NCBI RefSeq assembly: GCF_002117125.1
Contig: NZ_CP019344.1
Coordinates: 1-64,000, forward strand
Reading direction: 5' to 3'
Source: Nonlabens spongiae
GTDB taxonomy: Bacteria > Bacteroidota > Bacteroidia > Flavobacteriales > Flavobacteriaceae
DNA length: 64,000 bases
Shown: in pieces, positions 8,631-18,001 of the stretch
How positions within the stretch are numbered: the first letter of the stretch is position 1
Layout: every line of letters starts with the position of its first letter
The notes under the pieces: generated by a model
Databases searched by the model: none
What the model saw: the letters and a program-made list of their open reading frames with translations, nothing else
What the model was told of the DNA's origin: nothing
Made by a program: the position numbers and the translations under genes

Positions 8631-9641
8631 ATGAAAGAAATAACTGTTGCTATAATAGGCTGTGGCCGAATTGCCCAGCGCCACGCTCAACACATTAATA
8701 ATACAGAAGGGCTAAATCTAGTAGCTGTTTGCGATATTGACGAAAATAAAGCAAAAGAACTAGGAGCGGAATATTCAGTACCTCACATAAAAAACGCCGG
8801 TGATTTATTCAAAATCGAGGATATTGATGTCGTAGCGATTTGCACGCCTAATGGACATCACGCTGAGCATTCAATAAGTGCTTTAAAGGCAGGTAAACAT
8901 GTTCTTTGTGAGAAACCTATGGCTATTTCAGTCCACGATTGTGGCGAAATGATCAAAACAGCTGAAAAGTATAACAAGCGCCTATTTGTTATCAAACAAA
9001 ATAGGTTTAACCCACCTGTTGCGGCAGTCAAGAAGGCTATTGAAGAAAATAAACTAGGTAAAATCAATAGCGTCCAGTTATCTTGTTTCTGGAACCGTAA
9101 TGAAAATTACTATCATAATAGCTGGAAGGGTACTAAAGAATTAGATGGTGGAACCCTTTTTACCCAATTCAGCCATTTTGTTGATTTGCTCTACTACCTT
9201 GTGGGAGATGTAAAGGAAGCAAAGGCTTTTGGAGCTAATTTTATCCACGAAGGAATTATCGAATTTGAAGACACCGGTGTTGTAATACTCAAATTTTTCA
9301 ATGATGCTATAGGTACGATTAACTATACCGTGAATAGCTACGGAGGCAACATGGAAGGGTCTTTAACCTTGTTTGGCGATAAGGGAACGGTTAAGATAGG
9401 AGGGCAATATTTGAATGAATTGGAATATCAGCGTTTTGAAGACTATAGTATTGAAGATTTACCGCAAGGCAATAAGCCTAATAATTATGGTGAGTACAAA
9501 GGCAGTATGTCTAACCACGATGCGATATATGAGAATTTAGTAGATGTACTCAGTCGCGGTGGATCAATCTCTACAAATATGTTTGAAGGCTTGAAAACCG
9601 TCGAGATCATCAGTAAAATTTACGCAAACTTTCGGGCATGA
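8631..9641 (+). CDS. wlbA: Gfo/Idh/MocA oxidoreductase, WlbA/WbpB-like
   Basis: Predicted UDP-GlcNAc-uronate 3-dehydrogenase, oxidising C3 so that WlbC can transaminate it. The NAD-binding motif AIIGCGRIAQRH is at the N-terminus, the EKP motif of the family appears in HVLCEKPMAI, and NSWKGTKELDGGTLFTQFSH covers the catalytic region. ATG 8631 was chosen over the upstream TTG at 8622, because the conserved beta strand starts a few residues later. wlbB and wlbC follow with ATGA overlaps, making the assignment to the diacetamido-uronic acid pathway firm. WbpA-like UDP-GlcNAc 6-dehydrogenase is not in the window. Confidence 0.85.
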   Translation: MKEITVAIIGCGRIAQRHAQHINNTEGLNLVAVCDIDENKAKELGAEYSVPHIKNAGDLFKIEDIDVVAICTPNGHHAEHSISALKAGKHVLCEKPMAISVHDCGEMIKTAEKYNKRLFVIKQNRFNPPVAAVKKAIEENKLGKINSVQLSCFWNRNENYYHNSWKGTKELDGGTLFTQFSHFVDLLYYLVGDVKEAKAFGANFIHEGIIEFEDTGVVILKFFNDAIGTINYTVNSYGGNMEGSLTLFGDKGTVKIGGQYLNELEYQRFEDYSIEDLPQGNKPNNYGEYKGSMSNHDAIYENLVDVLSRGGSISTNMFEGLKTVEIISKIYANFRA

Positions 9642-10093
9642 AAGAGTATCAATCTCAAGTACGAAAGGTTTCCTTTGGTACGGGTTGCACAATAGTCCAT
9701 CCTGTTAATATTTACGAATGCGAAATTGGGGATAGTTGTTTTGTAGGTCCTTTTGTTGAAATTCAGAATAATGTTTTAATAGGAGATCGCACTAAGGTTC
9801 AATCCCACTCTTTCATTTGCGAGATGGTTCATATTGGTAATGACTGTTTTATAGGTCATGGGGTGATGTTTATCAATGATGTTTTTTCAAAAGGCAAGCC
9901 TGCGGGAGGAGATTCCACACAATGGAAGAAAACTAAGATTGGCAATAATGTCAGTATCGGTTCAAATGCTACAATTTTACCTGTTGAAATTGCAGATGAA
10001 ACAGTAATTGGGGCGGGAGCGGTTGTCACTAAAGATATTTTGACTAAGGGAGTGTACGCTGGCAATCCTGCTAGAAAATTAAGAGATTTATGA
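9638..10093 (+). CDS. wlbB: Left-handed beta-helix acetyltransferase, WlbB/WbpD-like
   Basis: Hexapeptide-repeat N-acetyltransferase of 151 aa, expected to acetylate the 3-amino group of UDP-GlcNAc3NA. Repeats run through most of the chain (CEIGDSCFVGPFVEIQ, IGNDCFIGHGVMF, IGNNVSIGSNATIL) and it ends GAVVTKDILTKGVYAGNPARKL. The FINDVFSKGKPAGGDSTQW insertion is the loop seen in WlbB/WbpD. It overlaps wlbA and wlbC by 4 bp each. This is the usual partner between the dehydrogenase and the aminotransferase. Confidence 0.85.
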   Translation: MKEYQSQVRKVSFGTGCTIVHPVNIYECEIGDSCFVGPFVEIQNNVLIGDRTKVQSHSFICEMVHIGNDCFIGHGVMFINDVFSKGKPAGGDSTQWKKTKIGNNVSIGSNATILPVEIADETVIGAGAVVTKDILTKGVYAGNPARKLRDL

Positions 10094-11184
10094 AAGTACC
10101 TTTTGTTGATTTATACGCTCAATATGTAAACATCCAGCAAGAAATTGATGATGCCATTTCAAAAGTTATTGCAGATACTTCATTCATAGGTGGAGAAGAT
10201 GTCAAGTTATTTGAAAAAGAGTTTGCTAGTTATATGGGAGCTCAGTTCTGCGTTGCTTGTGCCAATGGTACAGATTCCATTGAAATGGCTCTCAAAGCTA
10301 TGGGGGTAGGACCTGGTGACGAGGTTATCGTTCCAGCTATATCTTGGATCTCCACTTCAGAGGCAGTAAGTACGGTAGGGGCACGTCCTATTTTTGTGGA
10401 TGTAGAAAAAGACTATTTAACAATAGATGTTTCTAAAATAGAAGAAAAAATCACAACCAATACCAAGGCAATCATTCCGGTTCATTTGTATGGACACCCA
10501 GCAAACATGAGCGAAGTGATGCGTATTGCTAAAAATTACGATTTAAAAGTGTTAGAAGATTGTGCTCAGGCACATAATGCTGAATGGAATGGACAAAAAG
10601 TTGGAAATATAGGTAATGCGGGTAGTTTTAGTTTTTATCCCGGCAAAAATTTAGGGGCTTATGGTGATGCCGGTGGTATAATAACAAATGATGAAGCCTT
10701 AGCCAAAAAAGTCCGAATGATTGCCAATCATGGTCAACTTAAAAAACACGATCATCAAATAGAAGGTCGTAACAGCCGTATGGATGGTATGCAAGCTGCG
10801 ATATTGCGCGCAAAATTACCTCATCTGAGCGCTTGGACTGACGGTAGAATTGCGGTTTCTGATAAATATGATCGAGCTATAACTAACACAAAGATCGTTA
10901 AGCCAAAAACTGATGAGGTTGCAAAGCATGTATTTCATCTTTATGTGATACGAACAGAAAAACGAGATGAACTGAAGAATCTTTTGGAAAGTAAAAATAT
11001 AAGTGTAGCGATTCATTACCCAACCGCTTTACCTTTCATGCCGTGCTATTCTCATTTCAATTTTGAATTCAAGGATTTTCCGGTAGCAGCAGAAAATCAA
11101 AATGAAATACTTTCCATTCCAATGTATGCTGAAATGACAGATGAAATGATTCAGACCGTAGCTGAAGAATTGAATAATTTTTGA
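10090..11184 (+). CDS. wlbC: PLP aminotransferase, WlbC/WbpE-like
   Basis: DegT/DnrJ/EryC1/StrS aminotransferase that converts the 3-keto-uronate to the 3-amino form. K186 in [15 protein letters not shown] is the Schiff-base lysine and D157 in VLEDCAQAHNAEW contacts the PLP ring. ANGTDSIEMAL (about 58-68) forms the phosphate site. 364 aa, full length. Overlap with the next glycosyltransferase suggests one transcript. Its relative at 13254 in the FdtB-like position has the same SFYPGK motif but is a distinct subfamily. Confidence 0.85.
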   Translation: MKVPFVDLYAQYVNIQQEIDDAISKVIADTSFIGGEDVKLFEKEFASYMGAQFCVACANGTDSIEMALKAMGVGPGDEVIVPAISWISTSEAVSTVGARPIFVDVEKDYLTIDVSKIEEKITTNTKAIIPVHLYGHPANMSEVMRIAKNYDLKVLEDCAQAHNAEWNGQKVGNIGNAGSFSFYPGKNLGAYGDAGGIITNDEALAKKVRMIANHGQLKKHDHQIEGRNSRMDGMQAAILRAKLPHLSAWTDGRIAVSDKYDRAITNTKIVKPKTDEVAKHVFHLYVIRTEKRDELKNLLESKNISVAIHYPTALPFMPCYSHFNFEFKDFPVAAENQNEILSIPMYAEMTDEMIQTVAEELNNF

Positions 11185-12314
11185 TGAAGGTTTTACAAGC
11201 AATACATTCTTACAAGCCCTATTTACCTTATTTTGAAGATAAGTACAAGGTGAATCAGGAGGAGATTACTTTTGATGAATTAAAAAGCCTACTACTTAAG
11301 GATAGGTTTTATGCGTCTCATTTACTCGATCCAGTATTAAATGATACCGAGAGTGGTTTTTATACCATGTGGGACTATCCATTATTTCAAGAAAAATGGG
11401 CTGAAAGTAAAGGGTGGAAGGAAACTGATGCTAAAAAGATTCTATTTGCTCAGATAGAAGAGTTTCAACCTGATGTGTTTTATAACTTTTCACCAGCGAG
11501 GTTTGAGTCATCTGAAATTAATGCAGGAGTTCCAGATCAAGTTCTTAAAATATGCTGGTCTGCCGCACCAGGGATACTAAATGAGGTATTTAGTCTATAC
11601 AAAACGAGATTAACAAATCTTCCATCTGATATTCAACCCTTGGCAGAAGCAGGTTTTCGTAGCGATCTATTTCAACCAGCCCATGACCCTATGATGGACC
11701 AAATTAAAAAACAAACAAAAAAGGAAATTGATGTTTTTTTCTATGGCCAGTACGCTCCAGCGCATTTTAAAGTTAGGAACAAAATCATAGATCGATTGAT
11801 TGATTATAAACTTCAGTCCAAGTTTAAAATTGAATTAGCGTTATTGTACACAAGCAGATATAAAGACCGTTATCTCCTTTCACGCCCCTATCGACTGCGC
11901 AAATTATTCCATAGCAGGAAATTAATTCATCCCTCCAGTAAAGTTGTTGAGAATTCAGCTTCTCAAGTTTATGGTTTGGATTTATACAAAAAAATTGCTT
12001 CAAGTAGAATCGTATTTAATGCGGCGGTAGATTTTTCAGGAAATTATAAAGTGAATATGCGTAATTTTGAAAGTCTAGGTTTAGGTGCGCATCTGATATC
12101 AGATGATGGAATTTATCCAGAACACTTTGAAAAGGAAAAGCATTTCTCTGTTTACAAATCTTTTGATCATTTTGTAGAAATTGCAGAGTACATGTTGAAA
12201 AATGAATCGAAGTCTCGGGAGATAGCTGCAGCTGGTAATAATATGATCACAAAGAAATATTCTAAAGAAAAACAATGGCTACAGTTTCAGAAAATAGTGG
12301 AAAAAGTATCATAG
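11184..12314 (+). CDS. CgeB-like glycosyltransferase
   Basis: GT-B glycosyltransferase of the CgeB/Glyco_trans_1_2 type, 376 aa. A C-terminal donor-side segment (VNMRNFESLGLGAHLISDDG, about 296-315) and a final YSKEKQWLQFQKIVEKVS helix support this. The family is common in polysaccharide loci. ATG 11184 is preferred to TTG 11181, because it overlaps the wlbC stop as other genes here do. The end overlaps the FdtA-like gene by 40 bp. Substrates are unknown. Confidence 0.7.
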   Translation: MKVLQAIHSYKPYLPYFEDKYKVNQEEITFDELKSLLLKDRFYASHLLDPVLNDTESGFYTMWDYPLFQEKWAESKGWKETDAKKILFAQIEEFQPDVFYNFSPARFESSEINAGVPDQVLKICWSAAPGILNEVFSLYKTRLTNLPSDIQPLAEAGFRSDLFQPAHDPMMDQIKKQTKKEIDVFFYGQYAPAHFKVRNKIIDRLIDYKLQSKFKIELALLYTSRYKDRYLLSRPYRLRKLFHSRKLIHPSSKVVENSASQVYGLDLYKKIASSRIVFNAAVDFSGNYKVNMRNFESLGLGAHLISDDGIYPEHFEKEKHFSVYKSFDHFVEIAEYMLKNESKSREIAAAGNNMITKKYSKEKQWLQFQKIVEKVS

Positions 12315-12715
12315 AATCAAAACCACATATTATAGATCTTAAGAGTATTGGATCACCAGATTTAGGATATATTTCCGTTGCCCAATACCAAGATAACATG
12401 CCATTTGAGATAAAACGTGTCTACTGGACGTATTATACTCCTAATCAGGTTACTAGAGGGCATCATGCTCATAAAGAGTTGCACCAGTGTATTTTTGCTG
12501 TAAGCGGTAAAATTGAATTTGAATTGATAAACCAACAAGGCAAAAAAACGATCTTTATTCTCGACTCACCAGAAAAGGGATTGTACATACCTCCTCTGCA
12601 TTGGCGTACGATAAACTTTTCGCATAGTGCAGTTTTATTATGCTTAGCTTCTGAGGTTTATCTTAAAGAAGATTACATTAGAGATTTCGACTCATTTATC
12701 AATAATTCTAAGTAA
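12275..12715 (+). CDS. fdtA: dTDP-4-keto-6-deoxyglucose 3,4-ketoisomerase (FdtA/QdtA-like)
   Basis: Small cupin (146 aa) of the WxcM/FdtA family, which moves the keto group of dTDP-4-keto-6-deoxyglucose from C4 to C3. The metal-free active site motif RGHHAHKELHQ is at about residues 63-73, followed by YIPPLHWRTINFS. FdtA and QdtA differ in whether the C4 product is galacto or gluco, and this cannot be told by eye. The ATG at 12275 sits inside the preceding gene; it is the only ATG before the conserved core. fdtC- and fdtB-like genes follow directly. Confidence 0.82.
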   Translation: MATVSENSGKSIIESKPHIIDLKSIGSPDLGYISVAQYQDNMPFEIKRVYWTYYTPNQVTRGHHAHKELHQCIFAVSGKIEFELINQQGKKTIFILDSPEKGLYIPPLHWRTINFSHSAVLLCLASEVYLKEDYIRDFDSFINNSK

Positions 12716-13257
12716 TGATTCATCCATTAGCAGACGTTCAATCCAGCACTATCGGTGAGAATACGACTATTTGGCAATTTTGTGTTATTCTTAAGAATGC
12801 GCAAATAGGTAAAAATTGCAATATTAATTGTAACGTTTTTATTGAAAATGATGTGATTGTTGGCGACAATGTCACTATTAAACCTGGAGTGCAGCTGTGG
12901 GATGGAGTAAGAATTGCAGATAATGTTCATCTTGGGCCAAATGCAACTTTTACTAACGATAAATATCCAAGGTCAAAAGAATACGTTGATCGTTGGCCTC
13001 AAATTACGATTGGCAAATACGCATCTATTGGCGCTAATGCAACAATTTTGCCTGGAGTTTCTATTGGTAACTATGCAAAAGTAGGTGCGGGTGCTGTTGT
13101 TACTAAAGAAGTGTTACCTCATCAAGTAGTAGTAGGGAATCCGGCAAAAGTAATAGGTTATTCAAGCATTGAAAATAATAGAGTGAGCTTGGCACTGCTT
13201 GACGAGTATGGGCACAGGTATAAATATGAAAATAATATTCTTAGCAAGACCTCATGA
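12715..13257 (+). CDS. fdtC: dTDP-amino-sugar N-acetyltransferase (FdtC/QdtC-like)
   Basis: Left-handed beta-helix acyltransferase, 180 aa, with hexapeptide repeats from residue 5 to about 150. It ends [26 protein letters not shown]. The [17 protein letters not shown] loop is typical of WxcM-like/FdtC acetyltransferases, which acylate the 3-amino group made by the aminotransferase. It shares one base with fdtA and 4 bp with fdtB, so the three are transcribed and translated together. Fucp3NAc or Qui3NAc is the likely end product. Confidence 0.82.
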   Translation: MIHPLADVQSSTIGENTTIWQFCVILKNAQIGKNCNINCNVFIENDVIVGDNVTIKPGVQLWDGVRIADNVHLGPNATFTNDKYPRSKEYVDRWPQITIGKYASIGANATILPGVSIGNYAKVGAGAVVTKEVLPHQVVVGNPAKVIGYSSIENNRVSLALLDEYGHRYKYENNILSKTS

Positions 13258-14354
13258 TTAAATTTTTAGATCTAAAAGCAATTAATGACCAGTATCGATC
13301 AGAAATTAACGAAGCGATTAAAACGGTATTAGATTCTGGCTGGTATATAAAAGGTTTTGCACTTGAAAAGTTTGAAGCTGAATTTGCATCATATTGTGAT
13401 ACTGAACATTGCGTGGGTGTTGCTAATGGCTTAGATGCATTGATTCTCATCTTTAGAGCACTCATAATTCAAGATAAATTGAAAGTAGGAGATGAGGTCA
13501 TCGTACCTGCTAACACTTACATTGCTAGTGTAATGGCTTTAACTCAAAACGGATTGATTCCAGTTTTGATAGAGCCAAACGAAAACTCATTTAATCTTGA
13601 TTTAGAGGGTTTGAAAAAAAACAGAACAAGAAAAACTAGAGCTGTTCTTACCGTTCATCTATATGGTCAATTAGCAGTGGACGTAAGCTCTTATTGTAAA
13701 GAAAATGATTTGTTATTGGTTGAAGATGCAGCTCAGGCTCATGGAGCTCAAAACGAAAATGGTCAAAGAGCTGGCAGCTACGGTATAGCCGCAGGATTTT
13801 CATTTTATCCTGGCAAGAACCTGGGAGCGATTGGTGATGCTGGCGCGGTGACAACTAATGATGAAGAATTAGCTCAGCTTATTAGTCAATTAGGGAATTA
13901 TGGGAGTGAGAAAAAGTATCACAATTCAATATTGGGTTTAAATAGTCGCTTAGATGAATTACAAGCTGCTGTATTAAGTGTTAAGCTTAAAAATTTAGAT
14001 CACGAAAATGCTCAAAGAAGAATTGCTGCAAAGTATTACTCAGATAATATAAAAAACCCAAAACTTCGCTTGCCAGACTGGGATCAAAATGTCAAAAACC
14101 ACGTATTTCATTTATTTGTAATACGCTGTCGCGAAAGAGATCTCTTAAAAAATTACTTAGAGGATAATGGCATTCAAACTGTCATCCATTATCCTATACC
14201 ACCTCATAAGCAAAATGCTTATAATGAATGGAATGATTTGTTGTCGTACCCTATCACAGAGAAGATACATAAGGAGGTGTTGAGTTTACCTATTAGTCCT
14301 ATAATCACAAAAGAAGAGCAAGAAAAAATTGTAAACGTTTTAAACGAATTTTGA
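13254..14354 (+). CDS. fdtB: dTDP-3-amino-3,6-dideoxyhexose aminotransferase (FdtB/QdtB-like)
   Basis: PLP-dependent aminotransferase of the DegT family, 366 aa, expected to aminate the C3 keto group made by the FdtA-like isomerase. K188 in [16 protein letters not shown] is the PLP lysine, and D158 in [13 protein letters not shown] is the ring-nitrogen partner. The [14 protein letters not shown] segment is characteristic of the FdtB/QdtB group. RmlA and RmlB, needed to supply dTDP-4-keto-6-deoxyglucose, are not in this window and must lie elsewhere. Confidence 0.85.
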   Translation: MIKFLDLKAINDQYRSEINEAIKTVLDSGWYIKGFALEKFEAEFASYCDTEHCVGVANGLDALILIFRALIIQDKLKVGDEVIVPANTYIASVMALTQNGLIPVLIEPNENSFNLDLEGLKKNRTRKTRAVLTVHLYGQLAVDVSSYCKENDLLLVEDAAQAHGAQNENGQRAGSYGIAAGFSFYPGKNLGAIGDAGAVTTNDEELAQLISQLGNYGSEKKYHNSILGLNSRLDELQAAVLSVKLKNLDHENAQRRIAAKYYSDNIKNPKLRLPDWDQNVKNHVFHLFVIRCRERDLLKNYLEDNGIQTVIHYPIPPHKQNAYNEWNDLLSYPITEKIHKEVLSLPISPIITKEEQEKIVNVLNEF

Positions 14355-14355
14355 A

Positions 14356-15219
14356 ATGGAAAAAATACCACTTGTCTCACTGTGTATATTCACTTATAAT
14401 CAACAGGATTATATTGAAGAGGCTATAGATGGTGCCTTTAGTCAAGATTATGATAATTTAGAGATTATTATCTCTGATGACAATTCTAGCGATAAAACCT
14501 GGCAACTTATTCAAGAAAAGGTGGCACGCTATGATGGAAAGCATAAAATAAAGATTAACCGCAATACACCTAATTTAGGTATTGCAGCACATGTTAATAA
14601 ATTGTATTATGACTTAAGTAAGGGAGACTATATTGCCATTGCGGCTGGTGACGATATATCTTTACCGCAACGAGTATCAAAATCTGTATCTTACATGGTT
14701 GACAACAAGGGTGTTGTCGCCTTAAGCACCAGATTGATATATATCGATAAGAACTCTCAAATAGCCGCCCATCACAAAAAACATATAGAACAAGACTCAA
14801 TTTATGATCTAGAATACTTCCTTTCTCCTGATTATAATCACATTAATGGTCCCAGTCGTTTTATTGATAGAAAGCTAATTGATGCATTCACGCCATTAAA
14901 TAAAAATTGCCCTACCGAGGATACTCCTATGCTTTTGCGTTGTTTTTTATCAGGTAAGGTAGCACTCTTAAGAGATGAACTTGTTAAGTATAGAATTCAT
15001 GAGAGTAATGTAAGCTCTGAAAAAGGTTTGCAGAAAATGAATATCAATTTCATTTTTGTCCAGTATGATCAGGACATTGCTTTCGCGAAAGCGGAAAAAA
15101 TGATTACCCCTCAAATCGCCTTGAGGCTAACTCAAAAGATTGAAGAAATCAAAAGAAAGCGATTGAAAAAGAAAGAGAAACAAAGTATCTTGCAGCGCTT
15201 AAAATCTCGGTTACCGTAA
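14356..15219 (+). CDS. GT2-family glycosyltransferase
   Basis: GT-A fold, family 2 glycosyltransferase, 287 aa, cytoplasmic. The N-terminus has VSLCIFTYNQQDYIEEAIDGAF, then IIISDDNSSDKTW, and the metal-binding AAGDDIS (about 96-102) as a DxD variant. The C-terminal part is basic (KRKRLKKKEKQ) and may touch the membrane surface. A perfect palindrome copy (15079-15092) encodes AFAKA near residues 242-246. One base separates it from fdtB, so it probably transfers the 3-acetamido sugar; this is inference from position. Confidence 0.8.
   Translation: MEKIPLVSLCIFTYNQQDYIEEAIDGAFSQDYDNLEIIISDDNSSDKTWQLIQEKVARYDGKHKIKINRNTPNLGIAAHVNKLYYDLSKGDYIAIAAGDDISLPQRVSKSVSYMVDNKGVVALSTRLIYIDKNSQIAAHHKKHIEQDSIYDLEYFLSPDYNHINGPSRFIDRKLIDAFTPLNKNCPTEDTPMLLRCFLSGKVALLRDELVKYRIHESNVSSEKGLQKMNINFIFVQYDQDIAFAKAEKMITPQIALRLTQKIEEIKRKRLKKKEKQSILQRLKSRLP
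15079..15092. repeat. GCTTTCGCGAAAGC palindrome (in gene, AFAKA frame)
   Basis: Perfect 14-bp palindrome inside the GT2 gene, read as Ala-Phe-Ala-Lys-Ala on the coding strand and followed by GGAAA. It is the first perfect copy of the window-wide family. Confidence 0.95.
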
Positions 15220-15457
15220 TTAAAAACGTTCTTATTTCAATAGTCGTGATCGGATTGATGGATTTTAATCCCAGACATTTTGATTCTCTCAAAAAGTGAG
15301 TAGATTGAACCGGTCAGCTATAATCTATTTGATATTCCTCGATATTTAATAATGACTTAGCAAGCAGTCTCTCTAGATAATACTGAAGTTGATCAAAATG
15401 TAACTAAAAAAACAATATCCGTGAGTTCATGACTATTGTGAATCAAAACCCAGCATT

Positions 15458-16357
15458 ATGAAGCTATCCTATTATAAGACGAATCTAAATTTTGGAGACG
15501 AACTCAATGTATGTTTATTTCAAGATATTCTGGGTATCGAGAATGTAGTTCATGAACCGAAAATTCAGTGGGCAGAAATGATAGGTATAGGAAGCCTGTT
15601 TGAGCGTTTGTTGATGAATAAGGAGCAAGTGAGACATCGTAATAAGAAATTGAGAAAAAAGTCCCTGTTGAAAAGATTTAAACATACTTACCATGAATTC
15701 AAGAAATCTCCTATTGAAGTTTTTGGAACGGGTTTTATTCATGAAAACCATGATCTGGTTGTATTGTCTAGAAAAATTGATGTGATTGCATTGAGAGGTA
15801 AATTTAGCAAGGAGAAATTAGAGCGTATTGCAGGCAGGACATATTCTAATCTAGCTTTGGGAGATCCAGGGCTTTTATGTAGAGAGCTTATCGATCACGC
15901 AAAGATTGAGAAGCGCTTCAAACTAGGAATTATACCTCACTATGCTGATAAAAATATTAAAGCTATCAAGGATTTGCAAATTATAAACAAACATTCTAAA
16001 ATAATTGATATTCAGCAAGAACCATATGCTTTTCTTCAGGAAATTGCTCAATGCGACACTATAGTTTCCACTGCTATGCACGGATTGATCGCGGCTGATA
16101 GTCTCGATATTCCAAATTTGAGATTGATAGTTTCAAATAACTTGACCGGTGGGGATTTTAAATTTCATGATTATAACTCAGTATTTGAGCATTCAGATCA
16201 CCATAAAATAGACCTACTACGAGAATCTTTAGCTAATGAATACCTAGAAGATCTTCCTGCGTACGTGAACAAGTTTTACAAATCTCGTAAGAATGAGGTG
16301 AACAGTATAAACAATCGTTTATATGATGCATTTAAAAACAAATCAAGATTTGCCTAG
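15458..16357 (+). CDS. Polysaccharide pyruvyl transferase family protein
   Basis: Member of the polysaccharide pyruvyl transferase family, which forms ketal pyruvate on sugar hydroxyls using PEP, although some members are glycosyltransferases. Signatures are YYKTNLNFGDELN at the N-terminus, ALRGKFSKEKLERI and LGDPGLL in the middle, and the STAMHGLIAADSLDIP block (about 208-223). Upstream, 238 bp separate it from the previous gene, so it may begin a new transcript. It overlaps the next GT2 gene by 35 bp. Pyruvate would add negative charge, in keeping with the sulfate and uronic acids predicted here. Confidence 0.75.
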   Translation: MKLSYYKTNLNFGDELNVCLFQDILGIENVVHEPKIQWAEMIGIGSLFERLLMNKEQVRHRNKKLRKKSLLKRFKHTYHEFKKSPIEVFGTGFIHENHDLVVLSRKIDVIALRGKFSKEKLERIAGRTYSNLALGDPGLLCRELIDHAKIEKRFKLGIIPHYADKNIKAIKDLQIINKHSKIIDIQQEPYAFLQEIAQCDTIVSTAMHGLIAADSLDIPNLRLIVSNNLTGGDFKFHDYNSVFEHSDHHKIDLLRESLANEYLEDLPAYVNKFYKSRKNEVNSINNRLYDAFKNKSRFA

Positions 16358-17198
16358 AGTATCCATCATTGTACCGTGTTATAAACAAGCCCAATATCTT
16401 GATGAATGTCTCAATTCTGTTCTGTATCAAACTATAGAAGAATGGGAATGTATTATAGTTAATGATGGTAGCCCTGATAATACTATTGAAGTTACAAATG
16501 AATGGGTAAGACGAGATCCTAGATTCAGGATCATTACCCTGCCTAATGGAGGGGTGTCTCGAGCTAGAAATGTAGGCGTTCAAAACGCAAAAGCGGAACT
16601 TATACTACCTCTGGATGGAGATGATAAAATTCACCACCAATATTTAGAAAAAGCTCTGTCAAAATTCAGTGAGGGTATAAGTTTGGTTTACTGTAAAGCA
16701 GAATTTTTTGGTGCTAGAGAAGGTGCTATGGGTGCCTCATTTACTAATTACAGTGATTTATTGCTAAAAAATCAAATTTTTGTATCTGCAGTATTTAGGA
16801 AGAAGGATTGTGAAAGTATAGGAGGTTTTGATGAAAAGTTGACCATGGGGTATGAAGACTGGGAATTTTTCATTAGACTTTTGGATAAGGTTCAAGGTAA
16901 TGTCGTCCAGTTAGATTTTGTGGGTTTTTACTATCGCATAAAAACGGTTTCAAGAAATCAGAATATCATGGCTGATTCACAGCTCCGTGACCAGGCATAC
17001 AATATGATTTTTAAGAAACACTTTTCCCTTTACTACAAGCATTTCGGGAGTCCTTTAAGAAATTTAAAACAATTGCATAAACTTCGCTCTAAGCATTCTA
17101 ATCCCATAAATTACAATAATCTATCCTTCAAACTTGTTATAAAACACAAATTGTCCAGCTACAGTCATAAGCTTTTTTCGTATTTCAAGTTACCGTAA
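16323..17198 (+). CDS. GT2-family glycosyltransferase
   Basis: GT-A glycosyltransferase, 291 aa. The domain starts VSIIVPCYKQAQYLDECLNSV at about residue 14, with VNDGSPDN, the GVSRARNVG helix and the metal-binding LDGDDKI (about 98-104). The catalytic-base region MGYEDWEF is near residue 180. It starts within the pyruvyl-transferase-like gene, so the two are coupled. An 803-bp stretch without a gene follows, so it is probably the last gene of its transcript. Substrates are unknown. Confidence 0.82.
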   Translation: MMHLKTNQDLPRVSIIVPCYKQAQYLDECLNSVLYQTIEEWECIIVNDGSPDNTIEVTNEWVRRDPRFRIITLPNGGVSRARNVGVQNAKAELILPLDGDDKIHHQYLEKALSKFSEGISLVYCKAEFFGAREGAMGASFTNYSDLLLKNQIFVSAVFRKKDCESIGGFDEKLTMGYEDWEFFIRLLDKVQGNVVQLDFVGFYYRIKTVSRNQNIMADSQLRDQAYNMIFKKHFSLYYKHFGSPLRNLKQLHKLRSKHSNPINYNNLSFKLVIKHKLSSYSHKLFSYFKLP

Positions 17199-18001
17199 AT
17201 GACTAAACTATGGAATACGTGTAAGGTTAATTATTAATAACTTGAACCTACAAAGAAAGGTAGATAACAAACACTAGGTAATGGTATGGATGTTTTGCTT
17301 TTTTAATTTTTAAGCTTTGATCGTTTTGGTAATAAATAGACAAAACAATGAGGTCTTGTCCCAAGAGATATTTGCGGAAATCTCTAAAATCAAATGGACT
17401 TTGAATTCAATTCCATTATATCATTCCAACACATAAATAAAAAGACTTTTCAAAGTTGATCACACCTACATAAATCGATCACCAAGAGGATTTATGAGCA
17501 GGAACTGAGCCTATAATGAGCTTAGTTTATAGATGAAGAGTATCGATGTTTCCTCTATCTGATCGCTAAGTTTGAGAACGGAATATTTATGATTGAAATA
17601 AACTTGTCTCTATTTTGATCTCTGGTAATGTGGGTTTCCCTTTAACCAAAGTTTTTTTAACAACACATTTATCCTTAATTTTGCTTTTTCAAACCAACTG
17701 TATTAGATTAGAGAAATTTGACAGGAATATCTAAACGCAATATCTTACAGTGAATCGTTTCGCCTAAAATGAAAATGTTTGCGAATCAATAGATTATCAT
17801 GGATCCGACGATTTGGAAACAACATTGAAGGAAGTGTTGTTTGCTTTCGCGAAAGCGAGATCTTAATTCATATCTTACCCAAAGATTTATAAACTTTATG
17901 CTCAACTTCAGAATTCAAAATTATGAGAATCATTTATCATATTTGTGACTAAAAACTTCTGCAAAATCACATTGGTTTAATAGCGGTATCATATAAATAG
18001 T
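17199..18001. other. 803-bp gene-free stretch inside the polysaccharide locus
   Basis: The longest non-coding interval of the window, in a locus where genes otherwise overlap or nearly touch. It is AT-rich with stops in all frames, and I see no RNA gene, no terminal repeat pair and no recognisable protein remnant. One perfect 14-bp palindrome lies at 17843-17856. It may hold the promoter of the next GT2 gene, a terminator, or the decayed remains of a lost gene. Confidence 0.6.
17843..17856. repeat. GCTTTCGCGAAAGC palindrome (intergenic)
   Basis: Perfect copy in the 803-bp gene-free interval, followed by GAGATCTT, the commonest right-hand extension of this repeat family. Confidence 0.95.
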
